Positions 22,529 through 33,476 are shown, numbered from the stretch's first letter. The stretch: DNA of 64,000 bases from Oscheius dolichura (GCA_932521035.1 OW051493.1:3162001-3226000), one strand, 5' to 3'. A program made the numbers and translations. Notes: a model not told the origin generated them from the letters alone.

Positions 22529-22610
22529 GTCGGCCAATAGGACAAGCGACGAGAGACCGTCACTCGTAGCAACCTACCTTTTGAAGCTCTTCAAAAGAGG
22601 TGTCCTGGCA
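22529..22610 (+). ncRNA. Candidate structured RNA element, copy A
   Basis: This 82-nt stretch aligns with 38838-38926. Outer stem AGGACA (22539-22544) pairs with TGTCCT (22601-22606). Hairpin 2 pairs ACGAG with CTCGT around a 9-nt loop (22554-22562). Hairpin 3 pairs CTTTTGAAG with CTTCAAAAG around a 2-nt loop. The single-stranded AGCAACCTA between hairpins is conserved in both copies. An open frame also crosses the region, so a coding origin is not excluded. No known RNA family recognised. Confidence 0.4.
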
Positions 22611-22779
22611 GTTTCCTGGCTGGTCAAGTCTATCGTCTACCAAGACGGTCTTTGGCTCCGATAGACTCGGCTGCCAATAGGGAGACTCGAACCTCAATAC
22701 CCAATCCTGGTGTTATCCTTTCGGCAAAATTTGTAAAATAATACTCCTTATCCATTAATTTTCCATGGCTCGTTCTTGT

Positions 22780-23860
22780 TTTCCAATTTTCAGGAATACT
22801 GGTTGGAACACTCCTTGAAAGAAGCAGCTGAAGTGGAAGACGGCATTCAAGACAGGTTGGTAGATCTACAAAAGATGTAGACAAATATAGGGGCTTGTTG
22901 CCTCGAACAGCTTTGGAACTACAAACTAGAAAATAAACATATCTTACAGGTGCTCAAGAATGAAAAGATGGAAAGAGTGAGCAATAAGAAGGGAACAAAA
23001 TAACCGCACAAGTGCCTCTGGATCCTAGAGAATACGAGCGGCAATGGAGAGTACAACTAGGAGGAGGCGCATTTGAAGGTTCGTTTTTAGAGATCTGTTT
23101 TGAAAATTGGAACGAAATAATTATCAAATGTGTTGTAAAACAACCCGTTAAAATTAGAAGTGGAAAATCAGCTTGCGCCTACGGCTGTCGTCTTGTTAGA
23201 ATTATCCGTTTCGACCTGTGGCGCCCTTTCAGCTTTTCCGCCAACGACCGCCTGTGGCGGCCCCCGGGATTAAGGCATTTTTTATCCCTTTACTGTCGGA
23301 CATTTTCCCATCGGACAGACAGACAAACACTATAGCGCTTTAATAAAGAGTAGATAGCTTTGTCAAAAGCTGAAGCTTGATGAATCAATTCAATAGCTTG
23401 TTCACTTTCTGAAAACAAAATAAAAGAGCTTACTTGGAAACAAGCATGTGTTGCAGCAAGGTTTTCTAAATTAGTGGTAAATGCAAGTCAAAATTTTGTA
23501 TTAAAAAATCAATCCCATGCAACGAACGATAATGAATCAACGTCAATGAACGGACATACAAACGGAAAGACTTTTTCAATGAAGAACAGTAAACCTAAAT
23601 AGGAATAACGGCTAAAACAAAAGAAGCTTAGGAAAGGGATAACTGCGCGTAAAAACGATTCAATGCTTACAAAAACAAAAGGATATTTCTTTTCAAAGTT
23701 AGAGAAAGGAAATCGTTCATTGCATATTTCCCCAAACCTAAATGATAAGCAGCAAATATCATACAAAAATGGTTACTTTTCAGGAGAGCACATAAGACAT
23801 TCAACAAGGCTACAGAAGAAAATGAAGAACAACCTGTGAATAGCAAGAGATTTCGCCCAA
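22780..23860. other. AT-rich island with unresolved protein-like frames
   Basis: Sequence here is much richer in A and T than its neighbours. Several protein-like frames are present. One is a possible exon after TTTTCAG at 22792 (EYWLEHSLKEAAEVEDGIQ). Another is a plus frame near 23012-23335. Open frames on both strands cover 23340-23600. I could not join them into one gene. It may be a decayed insertion, a foreign fragment or a gene with unusual composition. Confidence 0.35.
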
Positions 23861-24134
23861 GTGCTGATCTGGATATCATAGGCAGTTTATCTGGCAGAAC
23901 ATGGGTAAGTTCTAATTCGGGATTTGCAATATTCAAAATTTTTGGAATTTCTTCGATTTTTTTCTTTGATTCAACTTCTTTTTTTAGGATTCTTCGCCGT
24001 GGTTGCTGCTCTGGTGGCTTGAAGAAGATCGCGAAGCCTTCTCCCGTCATTTTTGTGCGATATTTGACCCTCAGGCGTACAAGCCCTGGAGGGTCGTGTG
24101 TTGTTTTTGCTGGTTTTCCGTTCCTGAGCAGTGA
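23784..24134 (+). CDS. Two candidate 3' exons of an unknown gene
   Basis: Exon 23784-23904, after an ACTTTTCAG acceptor, ends at a strong GTAAGT donor. It reads an acidic/polar peptide with SKRFRPSADLDIIGSLSG. Exon 23988-24134, after TTTTTTTAG, continues in phase with a Trp/Leu-rich stretch (PWLLLWWLEEDREAFSRHF) and ends at TGA 24132. The splice sites are good and the joined frame is protein-like. No upstream exon could be fixed and no family is recognised. It could be the end of a gene running through the AT-rich island. Confidence 0.35.
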
Positions 24135-27100
24135 TGGGAAGGAAAAGGCTGTGGACTTGGTTGCTGCGAGTACATCTTTCGCGCTCCTTCCAGCGGGTTC
24201 TTTTCTCGATTCCCGGCCCCTTTTCGCTCTTTCCTCGCCCTCTGTCCAGTCAGTCTTCCTCAGCGAATTTCCCCGCACTATTTGCTTCTGTCCCTGTAGA
24301 TCTTGTTGAGAGGAAGCACTCCCGAGTCTTCCCCGTTCCGCTAGGGTCCTCTTGAAGGCGACCTTCTGACCGACACATCCAGCCGTGTCGATCCTCCAGA
24401 TTAGATAGACAGAAGCAAAGGTTGTGGGCGTGTTTTGAAAACAGATTCAAAGTGTGTTCCCTCTGTGTGGCCATTGTGATCATCTCCCTGAAGGCGTGCT
24501 TCCGGCCGTTGCCGAAACCAAGGAGAGAAACTGAACGGGAACATTGTTGTCTTTTTTTGAGAATGAGAAATTTAAAAAAAAAATTCTGTGAGAAAAAGGT
24601 TGGGAATCAGCGGGGTCAATTCGAGAGGCGGGCCGAAGGAAACGGATACCCTCCCAGGAAAATGTAACCATGTGGCTTCAAAGAGTCAACAAACAAACTC
24701 CTTACTCAGAACTGCGCAACCGCTTTTCTCCCCTACAATATCTACAAAAGGGATATATTACATCTTCTTATCCATCGTATAGTGACCACTCCAAAATTAG
24801 GATAAGGTAATACAGTAATCTGCAAAAATCATATGGGCGCGTGTCCTTCTCCTCCGCCCTTATAAGAGAGGCCATCCTCCGCCCATCTTTCCTTCCTGAC
24901 ACTGTATTTTTTCATCTCCTCTTCTCTGGTCACCGACCCCGGATGCCCCCTTCCAGCTGTCTACACACAGCTGTAACACCCCCTGCGTATTGTTTTGAGT
25001 AGTCTCCCTAAAAGTCATTTTGCCGCCTCCTCCCGACCGGGGTGTTTACGGGCCTTCGTCTCTTTTGATGAAACGACACTCCAAATTATGGACAATGGAT
25101 GGATTCATCTAAGCCCCGAGCGTGGTCATTTGCCCGGAGGAACGGCTCTACTCGTCGCATTCTTGACAACTCGCATCATCGTCAAAGTGGATTATTGGCC
25201 AGAGGGATGTTCATCTCTCACGCATTACTCTCTTTCCCTTCTTATTTTCTCCTCTATAAATTCCAGCCGCCACCGGTCTGAAGCCGGCCACGATAGCATC
25301 TGGGGAATGCCGCTTGCACCTTCGCGGTTATTAACGACGCTAACAATCCCCCCGGCTACTGGCTGGTGTCCCCCGGGCTAAAAAGTCTCTGTCCCCTTCG
25401 ATTACACTTTTGTGTCCTTTGTTATGCATCAAGTGAGCACGTTTTCCAGCCGGGGGGAGCATTAATCGTCGTGCCGACTTCCGATGAACTGAGAGGGCCG
25501 TGTTCCCCCTTTCCTCTCAATTGCTCCATATCCTCCCTTTCTTGGGGAGATCCCCTGTCTGCCAATCAAAAGAGCGGTAAAAGTCTCTTCCTTCTTTGAG
25601 ATTTACCGTTAGCCCGGCCGCCGAGATAGGATCTCCTCTTCTCACCCTGCCCGCTGTAAAAAAGGAAAAGCAAAAGCCAGTCGGAGTTTATTCTGCCATC
25701 CGCCAACCGTAAAACACAGAGAGGAGTGGAACAAAAGAGCAGCACCAGCTGGTTGGCTGCCCCTTTCTCTCCCTTCTCCTCACTTCTGCCCAAGTCAGTC
25801 AGTCAATATTTACATTTCGTTCACACGCTCCATTTCCGAGCAGAGTCTCAAAGCTCAGCTTCCGCTTGTCTTCCTGCAAAATGACTCCCTTTCTTCCTTT
25901 TTTTTGAAGGGTGCTTCCATTTTTCCGGCCCAATACAAATGACAGCCACTGCCACTGTTATTGCCATAGGGGGAGGGGGCACAATGAAAAGGGGGGCTCT
26001 CTTTTATATTCCCCCGTTGAATATCCAAGTTTGGCTCTATCCCAGGAACGGGGACCGAAAAAAACAGATGAAATCAAAAGAGGCTTCCCACGCCTACCCG
26101 AAACCGTGGCCCCAGAATGATGGGGACGAGGGGCGCGTTCTCACGACAACACCCGACCGTTCGCCCGAATCCGTACAGTCTTGGCAATAAGTTTACTTCT
26201 ATTCAAAGAGGTCGCAATAACTGCCACACCCCGGTATTTTGCCGTAGATGGCCCTTGTGCTGTCTCCCTGTAAAAATGCTGTCCAATCGTGGATCACAAT
26301 AAGGCCTTTTCAGGGTCTTCTATCTCTATTAGACTATACTCCCAAGACTCCGAGCATTTGAACCATATATACTTAAAAGGCCCTTTCACCGGGTTTTCCT
26401 CGCTGAACTCTGTCTGAGATGGAACCCCTTGATTTGAAAAACACGGCGTCTGGTGCCCTAAGGTTTCATGGGAGGACGAGAGAGATTGAATTTGATCAGT
26501 CCGAAAGTGATCGTTGTGTAAGTAAGTGAGATGGGGGCCATTTGTCATGGGCTAAGCACCTTGCCCGGAGTTGTAAGGGCGTTCCCCCCTCATCGCCCTC
26601 TTACTAATTGCCAGGAATGTCACTTTCCCCTCCTCCCCCCTGATATCTAACGGGGCTAGGTTTGTGTTGCGCAACTAAACCGGCGTCGTCCCGTTTTGAC
26701 TCATCGAGAACAGGCTGCCTTGAGGGAGAACGCCTTATCCTCTCCTCCCCCATCTCCGTTGACAAAAAAGACATTCGAGAGCCTCTCACCCGATTAGCCA
26801 CGGTCGTTTTCACCTTCCCCCACTCCCTTCCCGGCCTTGCATGTCTCCCGCCACTCTCTGCCCCGTCTTCAAGTATTCCTCGGGCCCCCTGATTTAGGAG
26901 GACAGAGGAAATGTGAACCAGCCAGCTGTTCAGAGGCTCTTCCCCTCGCCTTAAGCTGGAAGGGGCCATTTAGAGAGTCAACTGGGCAATCCCGACCCGC
27001 CACAAAGGAACAGGGCGTAAATTATTCGCCATGGATGCTGTGTCGTTGCACTAACAGCCATCCACGACACGCCCCCCGGACAACCGCAGATGACCAGGGG

Positions 27101-27381
27101 GCGCTTCCGAGAGACAGTCCTTTTTTCTCTCCTCCAATGAGTTTCCCCCTCCTCCTCCTTCTCCCGTCCTCTTGTCCTCCCCTATCCATCATCGTCCTCC
27201 CGGCTCCAACCCCCGTGAGCCCATTTGTTTGCCCGTGCCAATTATGTAAATTTTCCAGAGAGTGTATACTCTCTTCTTCATTATATCTATCTCATCCCCG
27301 TCCATTTTACTCCTTTTCTGGTTTCAGAATATCGGGGACAGAAGGCCGCCCTAGCCGACGGTGTCCGTCTTTTTTGACCCG
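24135..27381. other. Intergenic region
   Basis: About 3.2 kb with no supported gene. A minus-strand 84-codon frame at 26294-26548 and a plus-strand frame at 24995-25381 have no recognisable features. C+T-rich stretches occur near 26800-27300. Confidence 0.35.
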
Positions 27382-30300
27382 ATGGTGGCGGTGTGGTCCT
27401 CGGTCATCATTGATCTACACTTATTGCTGTCTCTGTTATTTCTAGTCGTCCTGGGCCAGGAGGACCCCGAGGCGAATTCTGTAGTCGGGGAACCATTCGT
27501 CAAGTGAGTTCTTTCCCTCCTCCCATCAGAACGTAATGTCCCCCCGTGCCATTTGTATCCATTTCCCGGTTTTCGCTTTCCCCTCTCTGCCGTTAGTCAT
27601 CTCCTTCTTTTTTTGTGACGCGCATCATTCTCCTAATGGCCAGCTTTGATCAGTATCCATCCCCGCCCGGAACCAGTAGCAGTCCCCCTGTTCCCCAGAC
27701 ACAAAAGCATTCCCCTGGGATATTGTGTTCTTTTCTGTCTATCGCTATGTTCCACCGGTTTCTTTTCTCCTCATCCTCCCTTCCTCACCCAGAAAAAACA
27801 ACCGTATATTCCAACATCTGGGATATGAAGAGAGGGAGAAGGGGCGGCAGCATGGAAAAGTCTGTCTGTTTGTGCGGTAGAGGACAAAGAGACGATCACA
27901 TTTCACACAGGTCATCCCGTAATGGAGGGTTTAAGTGGAGAGGTCAGGGGACGAGAGAGGAGAGTTCAGGGACAGGGAGTACTCTCCTCTCCCCAAGGGT
28001 GGAGGGAAAACCGGGAAAAGAGAGCATCTGGAGTCTGTTGAGCTACGTCTTTGCGATTTCTAAATCACATGGAACTCCGTAAAGTGGCCATCAAACAAGT
28101 ATCCGTATGATCCGGTGTAATAGAAGGAGTTTCGGCGGTAGTTGCAGCTGGAGGAGTAGGCGAGTTGCCCACTGAAATCTATTGGTCCAAGCCGCGACGG
28201 CCAGTAGCTCGGGGGGATCCCCTATGGGGACGGACGACAGACACTGTCGACAGTCGCGGTCAGAAATCTTTTGTACCAGGGGCAGAATATCCTGGCCTCT
28301 CGAAAGGCACACTTTGTTTTCGAAATACAAGAGGATCGGCACTCTTTTCCCATCAAAATGAAGCCCCCTACGGTTATCGGCCCCATTCACCCTACAGACC
28401 TCATTGGATCCTCCAGAACCATGTCTCCAGCTGATGGTTTCCCCCAAAAAGGAGGCCAAAAAGCGAGGTTCTTTGAACTGTACAGCCGTAATCGTGATTG
28501 ATGATCACCATCATTTCTAAAAGCTTTACGGGGGATTCCCTCCCGCTTGTCGCGATTTGTCGTATCTGCCCGGGAGGACTTGGAAGACTTTTCTCTCTTT
28601 TTTATTTACTCTCCAACTTCTCTCGTCGACCCCGTCCCTGGGAAAATAAGCTATACAAGTAGTTGAACCTGGCTAAGAGAGGAAATTCACACGCTGCGAT
28701 CCTTTGTGTGTGATTGAATTTTCTAGCAGGGAGGCGCAGCTGATTCCCGGCCAGGAGAGGCTAACTAGACCCATATCCTAGGGGGGAGGCCATCCACTTA
28801 ACTGATAGCCTTAGAGACAACTAGTCTAGAACCAGGAAAACGCGGGAAGATGTTTGGGGTGAGGGACAGACCCGTTCGAGGAAGCTTATCCCCACGTCCT
28901 ATCCGACTGGCTCTATATTCGAGGTGACGGGCGGGAGTAGAAAAACTGGGGAAAGGCTGCAGGTGGGACGGGGGATTACGGTACTTGAGAACTGACTCTT
29001 CCTTTTTCAGCTGTGCCGCGGATGCCATCTATGTCAAGTTCAAGACGAATGCCACCTTTGCCGGCCACGTCAGTGTCAAGTACACCCCGAGCCGCTTCTG
29101 CTACCAGACACTGGTAACCAACAACCAGATAGAGGTACTCATCCCCCACGAAGAGTGTGCCGTCAACCGGAGGAGGTAGTCGATACTTTATACAGTAACC
29201 CGAAGACTTGTAGAGTCTTCAATCCGTCGGGTCTCCTCCTTGAGGCGACCATATCCGTCTCCTTCCATCCGGACTTTACCACCGCGGCAGATCGCCTTTT
29301 CCATTTGAACTGTTACCATCAGAAGACGAAAGACGGACTGATGATTGGATCGCCTACTGTACCTCCAGAAGGTGGACCCTTTCTCTCTTAAAATATAGAA
29401 CATCCCTTTCAGAGGAGGGGCTCGGCCCCAGTTGTGAATACGGCATCTTCGAAGCTAAAGGAGGCCCCTTGGCAGGCACAGTCTCCCTTGGGCAGACAGT
29501 CTACCACGAGTGGAAATGCCACCAAGCGGAGGTAATTTCGTCTCTTCCGTTTATAATAGTCCCTTTAGGATTCTTGCCTCTTGGTGAGGAACTGTCTCCT
29601 GGTGGCCGGTGACTCACGCCATTCGATAGTAGACGGAGCCGGGTGCAGCAAGGACCAGGCTCTCCTGCCCCAGCTGTCCTACTCCAACCAGGTAACATTA
29701 TTCGATATTCTTTGGGCTGGTTCGTAGCGAGGGGACGGAGTGTGAATCTCGGCTAATTTGCGGCCTCTCGGTCCGCTTTGATCACTAAAAGGAGTGCGGG
29801 GCCGATTAAATTCAAGCGTCTACCGGAAAGGCTTAGCGCCTCGACAGGAAGGACGGCGGCGGGGAGTAACTTATAATGTTGAGACTACTCTCCTTGCTGA
29901 CCGGAAATGCCCGAGAGTCATCCATTCCGATGGGGGCCATCCTCCCGCCGCCTGGATGCCATTTGATTTGCATAGCCAGGAGGGGCTGCAATTGCATGAC
30001 ACAGTCCTCATTAGCATCGGTCGTTAAGAGATTGCCTAGATAGGAGAGAGCCTTTTAGATTGATTAATATCAAAATTGGAAAGATAATCTCCCGGGTAAT
30101 CGACACCTTTCAGAGCTACGTCTCCCAGAACGTCTCCGTCTTCGGTGTCTCCTCCACGTCGCTCGTCTTCTTCGAGTGCGAACTCCTACTCGTCCCGCCC
30201 GACCCCAGTGGCCAGTGTCCTACTCCCGAATGCGGCAGAGACAAGTTTGTTCGTCTTTTATTCGAGAAAAATAGAATTCCTCAGGCGGAATGTGCCCCCT

Positions 30301-30648
30301 ACGGAGTCGATGTTTGAGATCCGTTCCCAGAGGATAGAGATATCCGAACTCGGTAGGGAGAGACTCCTCCCGTTGAAATATCTTCTTTAGACCGTTACCA
30401 GTTCGACGTCTCCCATCCCTCCCAAGCGGCCACCTGCGAAGCCCAGCCAGCCATTTCCGAGGAGGGATTCTGCATCTCCACGGCCTCTCTAGTCATAGCT
30501 GCTTGTCTCTTCTTCACCGTCAGTCTAATAACCCGTTTTCTATCAAAACCAACCTTTTCAGAGTAGTCTCCTTGCTGTTCTCCTGGCCTCTATTGTATTT
30601 CTCCGGAAATACCGACACTACAATGTGGCCACAGCCCGTAGCGCCTAG
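27382..30648 (+). CDS. Cuticlin-like ZP-domain membrane protein
   Basis: Nine exons join in phase: 27382-27503, 29011-29175, 29214-29371, 29413-29531, 29569-29691, 30114-30244, 30285-30352, 30391-30518, 30562-30648, giving 366 residues. A signal peptide (LLLSLLFLVVLGQ) is followed by a full zona pellucida domain. ZP-N is seen in NCAADAIYVKFKTNATFAGH, NPSGLLLEATISVSFHPDF and HLNCY. ZP-C has PSCEYGIF, GQTVYHEWKC, SCLLVRNC and AGCSKDQALLPQLSYSNQ, then SLVFFECELLL. Near the C-terminus there is a membrane helix (SLVIAACLFF plus SSLLAVLLASIVF) and a short basic tail. In nematodes such proteins polymerise in the cuticle or apical matrix after cleavage from the membrane. I do not see a clear furin site; RNVPPTESM follows a CGRDKR stretch that might serve. 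Intron 1 is 1.5 kb and carries an antisense ORF. Confidence 0.88.
28060..28480 (-). CDS. Possible nested gene in intron 1 of the ZP gene (candidate exons)
   Basis: Antisense to the ZP gene, an open frame of about 120 codons lies between 28459 and roughly 28190. It reads cysteines and a coherent polar sequence (for example VCLSRGQDILPLVQKISDR). A TTTCAG near 28163 leads to a possible last exon (YYTGSYGYLFDGHFTEF) ending at TAG 28060. I found no signal-peptide exon or convincing donor between them. A gene nested in an intron is plausible, but this may be chance. Confidence 0.25.
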
Positions 30649-31246
30649 ATTCTTCTCCCGATCTCCTTCAAAAGTGCCTTCTTACCAATTCCGACGTGAT
30701 TCTCAGGGTTTCAAAATACAAATAAAACGTGTTACATTCATTTTTGTACGACTGTACCCGGTTATTCTGGGTGGCCTGATGACGTCTGTTTATTCTGTTG
30801 AGGATTTTTGTACGAATTATATTAAAAAAATGAATGAAAAAAAACTAATGATTATCCTGAACGTCCTCGGAGCAACAACCGACTGAAAACCATCTGAGGT
30901 TGGATGAGTGAACACCTTCAATACATCTGATTTTAGGCGGTTCGGGAGTGATACGAGAGTGGGAACAGTAGATAATTGAGAGAATTCCAGCGTCGACACA
31001 ACTAACATCGCAACGAAGGATCTGCATTTGGTGCCATGTTAGTCGGAGTGGTCGTAGACTCCGGAAGCACAAGATCGTACATAAGGAAACAAGAAACAAA
31101 CAAATAAATTTATTGACAGAAATAAACAGAAGACGTCGAGATCATTGCCCAGTTTCCTGCTCAAGTTCACCCCATGGCGCTGAGAAGAGGGCAGATGCCT
31201 TGCAACCCCCTGCAAACACCTTGATACCGTTGTAATCCGAGTTATC
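30649..31246. other. Convergent intergenic region
   Basis: This region lies between the 3' ends of the ZP gene and the secreted gene at 31247. It includes one copy of a 53-bp exact repeat (30750-30802). AATAAA signals for the plus gene are near 30720 and for the minus gene near 31110. Confidence 0.5.
30750..30802 (+). repeat. 53-bp exact repeat, copy 1
   Basis: Starts GACTGTACCCGGTTATTCTG and ends TTTATTCTGTTGAG. It is identical over 53 bp to 33424-33476, in the same orientation and 2.7 kb apart, with no similarity seen beyond. It lies about 100 bp past the ZP gene stop. Confidence 0.9.
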
Positions 31247-32045
31247 TCACGTGACGCCGGCATACTGGGCACAGGTGCAGAGGGAACCGGCCTCCTTCTT
31301 CCAGTTCATTCCTCGGGTGCATCCCTTCAGGTAGTAGGCCAGATTACTTACGGCTAGCCGAGGCTGGCACCTGATTTCCTTCATTTCTACAGAGAGGTGC
31401 CTCACCTGATCCGGTCGAAGCAGTATCCTCCCCGGTTCGTGGTCATGAAACAGTGTTTCACACAGCTACCGTAAGAAAAGGCCGTGTCGACCAGCGGTCT
31501 GACCCGGTTGATGAACCTCTGGGAGGCTATCTCGTCTTTGAATCCGTAGGCGTCCGTCTCGGCCATGTTCAGAAGCTGGTTGATCGAGGTGTAGGGAACC
31601 ATTTGGTTCGTCCGGGTAGGTGTACAGCTAGAGAAAATGATCTCTGTCTTCCTGGAGGAGATCCTACGTTTGTAGACTGTTCTGGAGACAGTCGGCCACT
31701 CCCTGAGCCTTGGGGGCTATTCTCATGAAGCAGGGGATAAGCAGTTGGGGAGTGGCGGTGATGCTTCGAAGAGTCGAGGTACACGAATCGGCACAGCGGA
31801 GGATCTGTTGTTCCATCTCGGCCACACAACTCCTGGAAACCGGTTTAGAGAAATTGAAAAGTGAACACAGAATACAAGGAAACACAATACCTTTGTTCTC
31901 CACAAGAACACATCCGAATCTGCTGGCCGGGGACAGCCGCCCGGCGGAGGAGGCCCTCGGCATAGGAGGCGATGAAGGTCGTCCCGATGGCGGCATAACT
32001 ACTGCAAAAGAGGAAGAGGCTCAAAACAACAACGGTTCTGAACAT
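31247..32045 (-). CDS. Secreted Cys-rich protein, CPG4-like
   Basis: Exons 32045-31891, 31832-31668, 31627-31406 and 31370-31247 join with phase-2 introns of 35-58 nt and give 221 residues. The signal peptide is MFRTVVVLSLFLFCSSYA. The mature part holds about 13 cysteines, including CSCGEQR, LRCADSC, CFMR, SCVKHCF and a terminal CTCAQYAG. The layout matches nematode CPG4/DUF19-type extracellular proteins and resembles the gene at 12983-13854. A TATA-like TATAAGG lies about 35 bp before the ATG (32083-32077). AATAAA on the minus strand follows near 31110. The protein is probably an extracellular matrix or body-fluid component. The family call is tentative, the exon model strong. Confidence 0.75.
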
Positions 32046-32568
32046 CGCTGTGCAAATTGACAGGTCAACCCTGTCTCCTTATAAGGGGTTCTTCAACTCA
32101 AGTCACAGTGGGAACCTGTTTTAAACAACTTTTACGTAGAACCAAGGGAAAGGCGGAGAGGATAGAGTAGGGCTACTGTCAGCATTCGCGGAATGGAACC
32201 CACGTCACGAAGTTCTTTGTGGTTCAAGGGGTATGCGTTGAACTGTGAAGGTTGGAAAGTTGCCCCCCTTGTCTCTTTTGGGAGAGATAACTCTATGAGT
32301 CGGTTCCTATTCTCCTGGGTGTTCTGGAATGACCAGCACACTGTGTCATAATCCTCTCCGTTGCAACACCCCCCTGCCCGTCTCTAGTATGACTAACCTC
32401 CTCTGTTCATCCATTATTTTTAGTAACCAACATACCAACCGGAGGTCACTGTGTGGGACAGGTGTATTTAACCAGACTGAAAACAGCGGCTGTTTATTTG
32501 TAAATGAGGACTATAAAAGGTTTGACCAGGGGAAGAGCATCAGTCTCCCAACCGCCTACTAACCAACA
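32046..32568. promoter_or_regulatory. Divergent promoter region of two secreted genes
   Basis: The gap lies between the divergent starts of the CPG4-like gene and the first ABF-like peptide gene. It carries TATA-like boxes near each end: TATAAGG on the minus strand at 32083-32077 and TATAAAA on the plus strand at 32512-32518, 51 bp before the ATG at 32569. Confidence 0.6.
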
Positions 32569-32810
32569 ATGCAGTGCCTCGTCCTCTCCCTTGTCCTCCT
32601 CGCCTTCGGCTCTCATCTTATACCTCAAGCCGAAGCAGTTCGCTCTTATCCAATAAAATATAAACAGTTTTTCAGGGATTTCTAGGAATCGACTGGGATA
32701 AGGTGAATCCCCTCTGCACCGCTAGCTGTACCGCCTACTGGGCCTGTGTCTTCCGAGGAAGCGACTGCAAGCGGCCGAGCAAGTGCGTCTGCGAACAGTT
32801 TGCTGGATAA
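32569..32810 (+). CDS. Secreted defensin-like peptide (ABF/ASABF-like, six Cys)
   Basis: Exons 32569-32637 and 32676-32810 join in phase 0 and give 67 residues. Exon 1 is exactly a signal peptide ending QAEA. Exon 2 gives the mature peptide with GIDW near its start and the cysteine order C-x3-C-x5-C-x6-C-x5-C-x-C (for example PLCTASCTAYWAC, DCKRPSKCVC). Nematode ASABF/ABF peptides have C-x3-C, a helix Cys and a C-x-C ending in the same order, with an extra first and last Cys that are absent here. Such CS-alpha-beta peptides kill bacteria or fungi by membrane damage. Activity here is inferred only. A TATA box lies 51 bp upstream. A paralog is at 33026-33273 in opposite orientation. Confidence 0.8.
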
Positions 32811-33025
32811 CTTCAAAGCGTGTAATGAATCTCTGCTTTTTATTTGTCATTTTTCTTTCTGTTGCGGGAGATGCCCCCAACAATTCATTTGACTGGAACG
32901 GCCCGATGCTCTTCGCGGAGGGAGAGGCGCAGGGAGCGGGGGACGACGGAGATGTCCTAGGGGGAACGATCACCAGATATGAAATGCTTGGAAGAAGTTT
33001 ATTGGGTTGGAAACGTCCCCATCAA

Positions 33026-33273
33026 TCAATGGGGAAATTCTTCGCAGATACAATTTGCAGGTCGTTTGCAATCGGAAGCCTTGCCCTTGACGACGCAGAG
33101 CCAGTAGCCGGCACAGCTGATGGTGCAAAGGGGATCCACCCGTCCCCAGTCGATTCCCTAACAAAATGATAGCTACGGTAAGATGAGAGACTTACATCAG
33201 CTTGGACGATGGGCAAGAGGTCGAGGGATCCGATAAAGAGGAGGGCGAAGAGGACGAGGAAGACGGGTTTCAT
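33026..33273 (-). CDS. Secreted defensin-like peptide, paralog of the 32569 gene
   Basis: Exons 33273-33196 and 33157-33026 (phase 0, 38-nt intron) give 69 residues. A signal peptide (MKPVFLVLFALLFIGSLDLL) ends before GIDW, and the mature part has C-x3-C-x5-C-x8-C-x5-C-x-C (PLCTISCAGYWLC, DCKRPANCIC). About half of the mature residues match the peptide at 32569-32810, including IDW, PLCT-x-SC, YW-x-C and DCKRP. The two genes are convergent, 215 bp apart. Exon 1 again encodes only the signal peptide, so the intron position is conserved between paralogs. A GATAAAAGG box sits about 30 bp before the ATG. Probable host-defence peptide; function inferred. Confidence 0.8.
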
Positions 33274-33423
33274 GGTGGGGTGATGGCCGAGAGGGACGGT
33301 CGCCTTTTATCCGAAAGATTGTTTGTTTACAAAAGAGGGCAATGCGTGTCCTTTTCTTTATTCCCAAAGGGTGTTAGCCATAAAGTTCAGTCTTAAAAAC
33401 TTCCGCCTCTTGAAGCAGCGGAT

Positions 33424-33476
33424 GACTGTACCCGGTTATTCTGGGTGGCCTGATGACGTCTGTTTATTCTGTTGAG
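33424..33476 (+). repeat. 53-bp exact repeat, copy 2
   Basis: Identical over 53 bp to 30750-30802. Here it lies about 150 bp upstream of the defensin-like gene at 33273 and about 95 bp past the stop of the Cys-rich gene at 33572. Confidence 0.9.

Noticed and set aside
22529..22610. Hammerhead, HDV-like or other known ribozyme.
   Set aside because: The conserved cores (CTGATGA/GAAA, or the HDV P1/P3 pattern) are absent.
23340..23640. Use of a ciliate-type genetic code (TAA/TAG as Gln) in the AT-rich island.
   Set aside because: Reassigned stops give readable peptides in more than one frame, as expected from A-rich sequence, and standard-code frames are also open.
26294..26548. 84-codon minus-strand frame as a small gene.
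   Set aside because: No supporting features; length is within chance for this sequence.
30750..30802. C/D box snoRNA based on TGATGA in the 53-bp repeat.
   Set aside because: No convincing D box (CTGA) at a suitable distance and no terminal stem in either copy.
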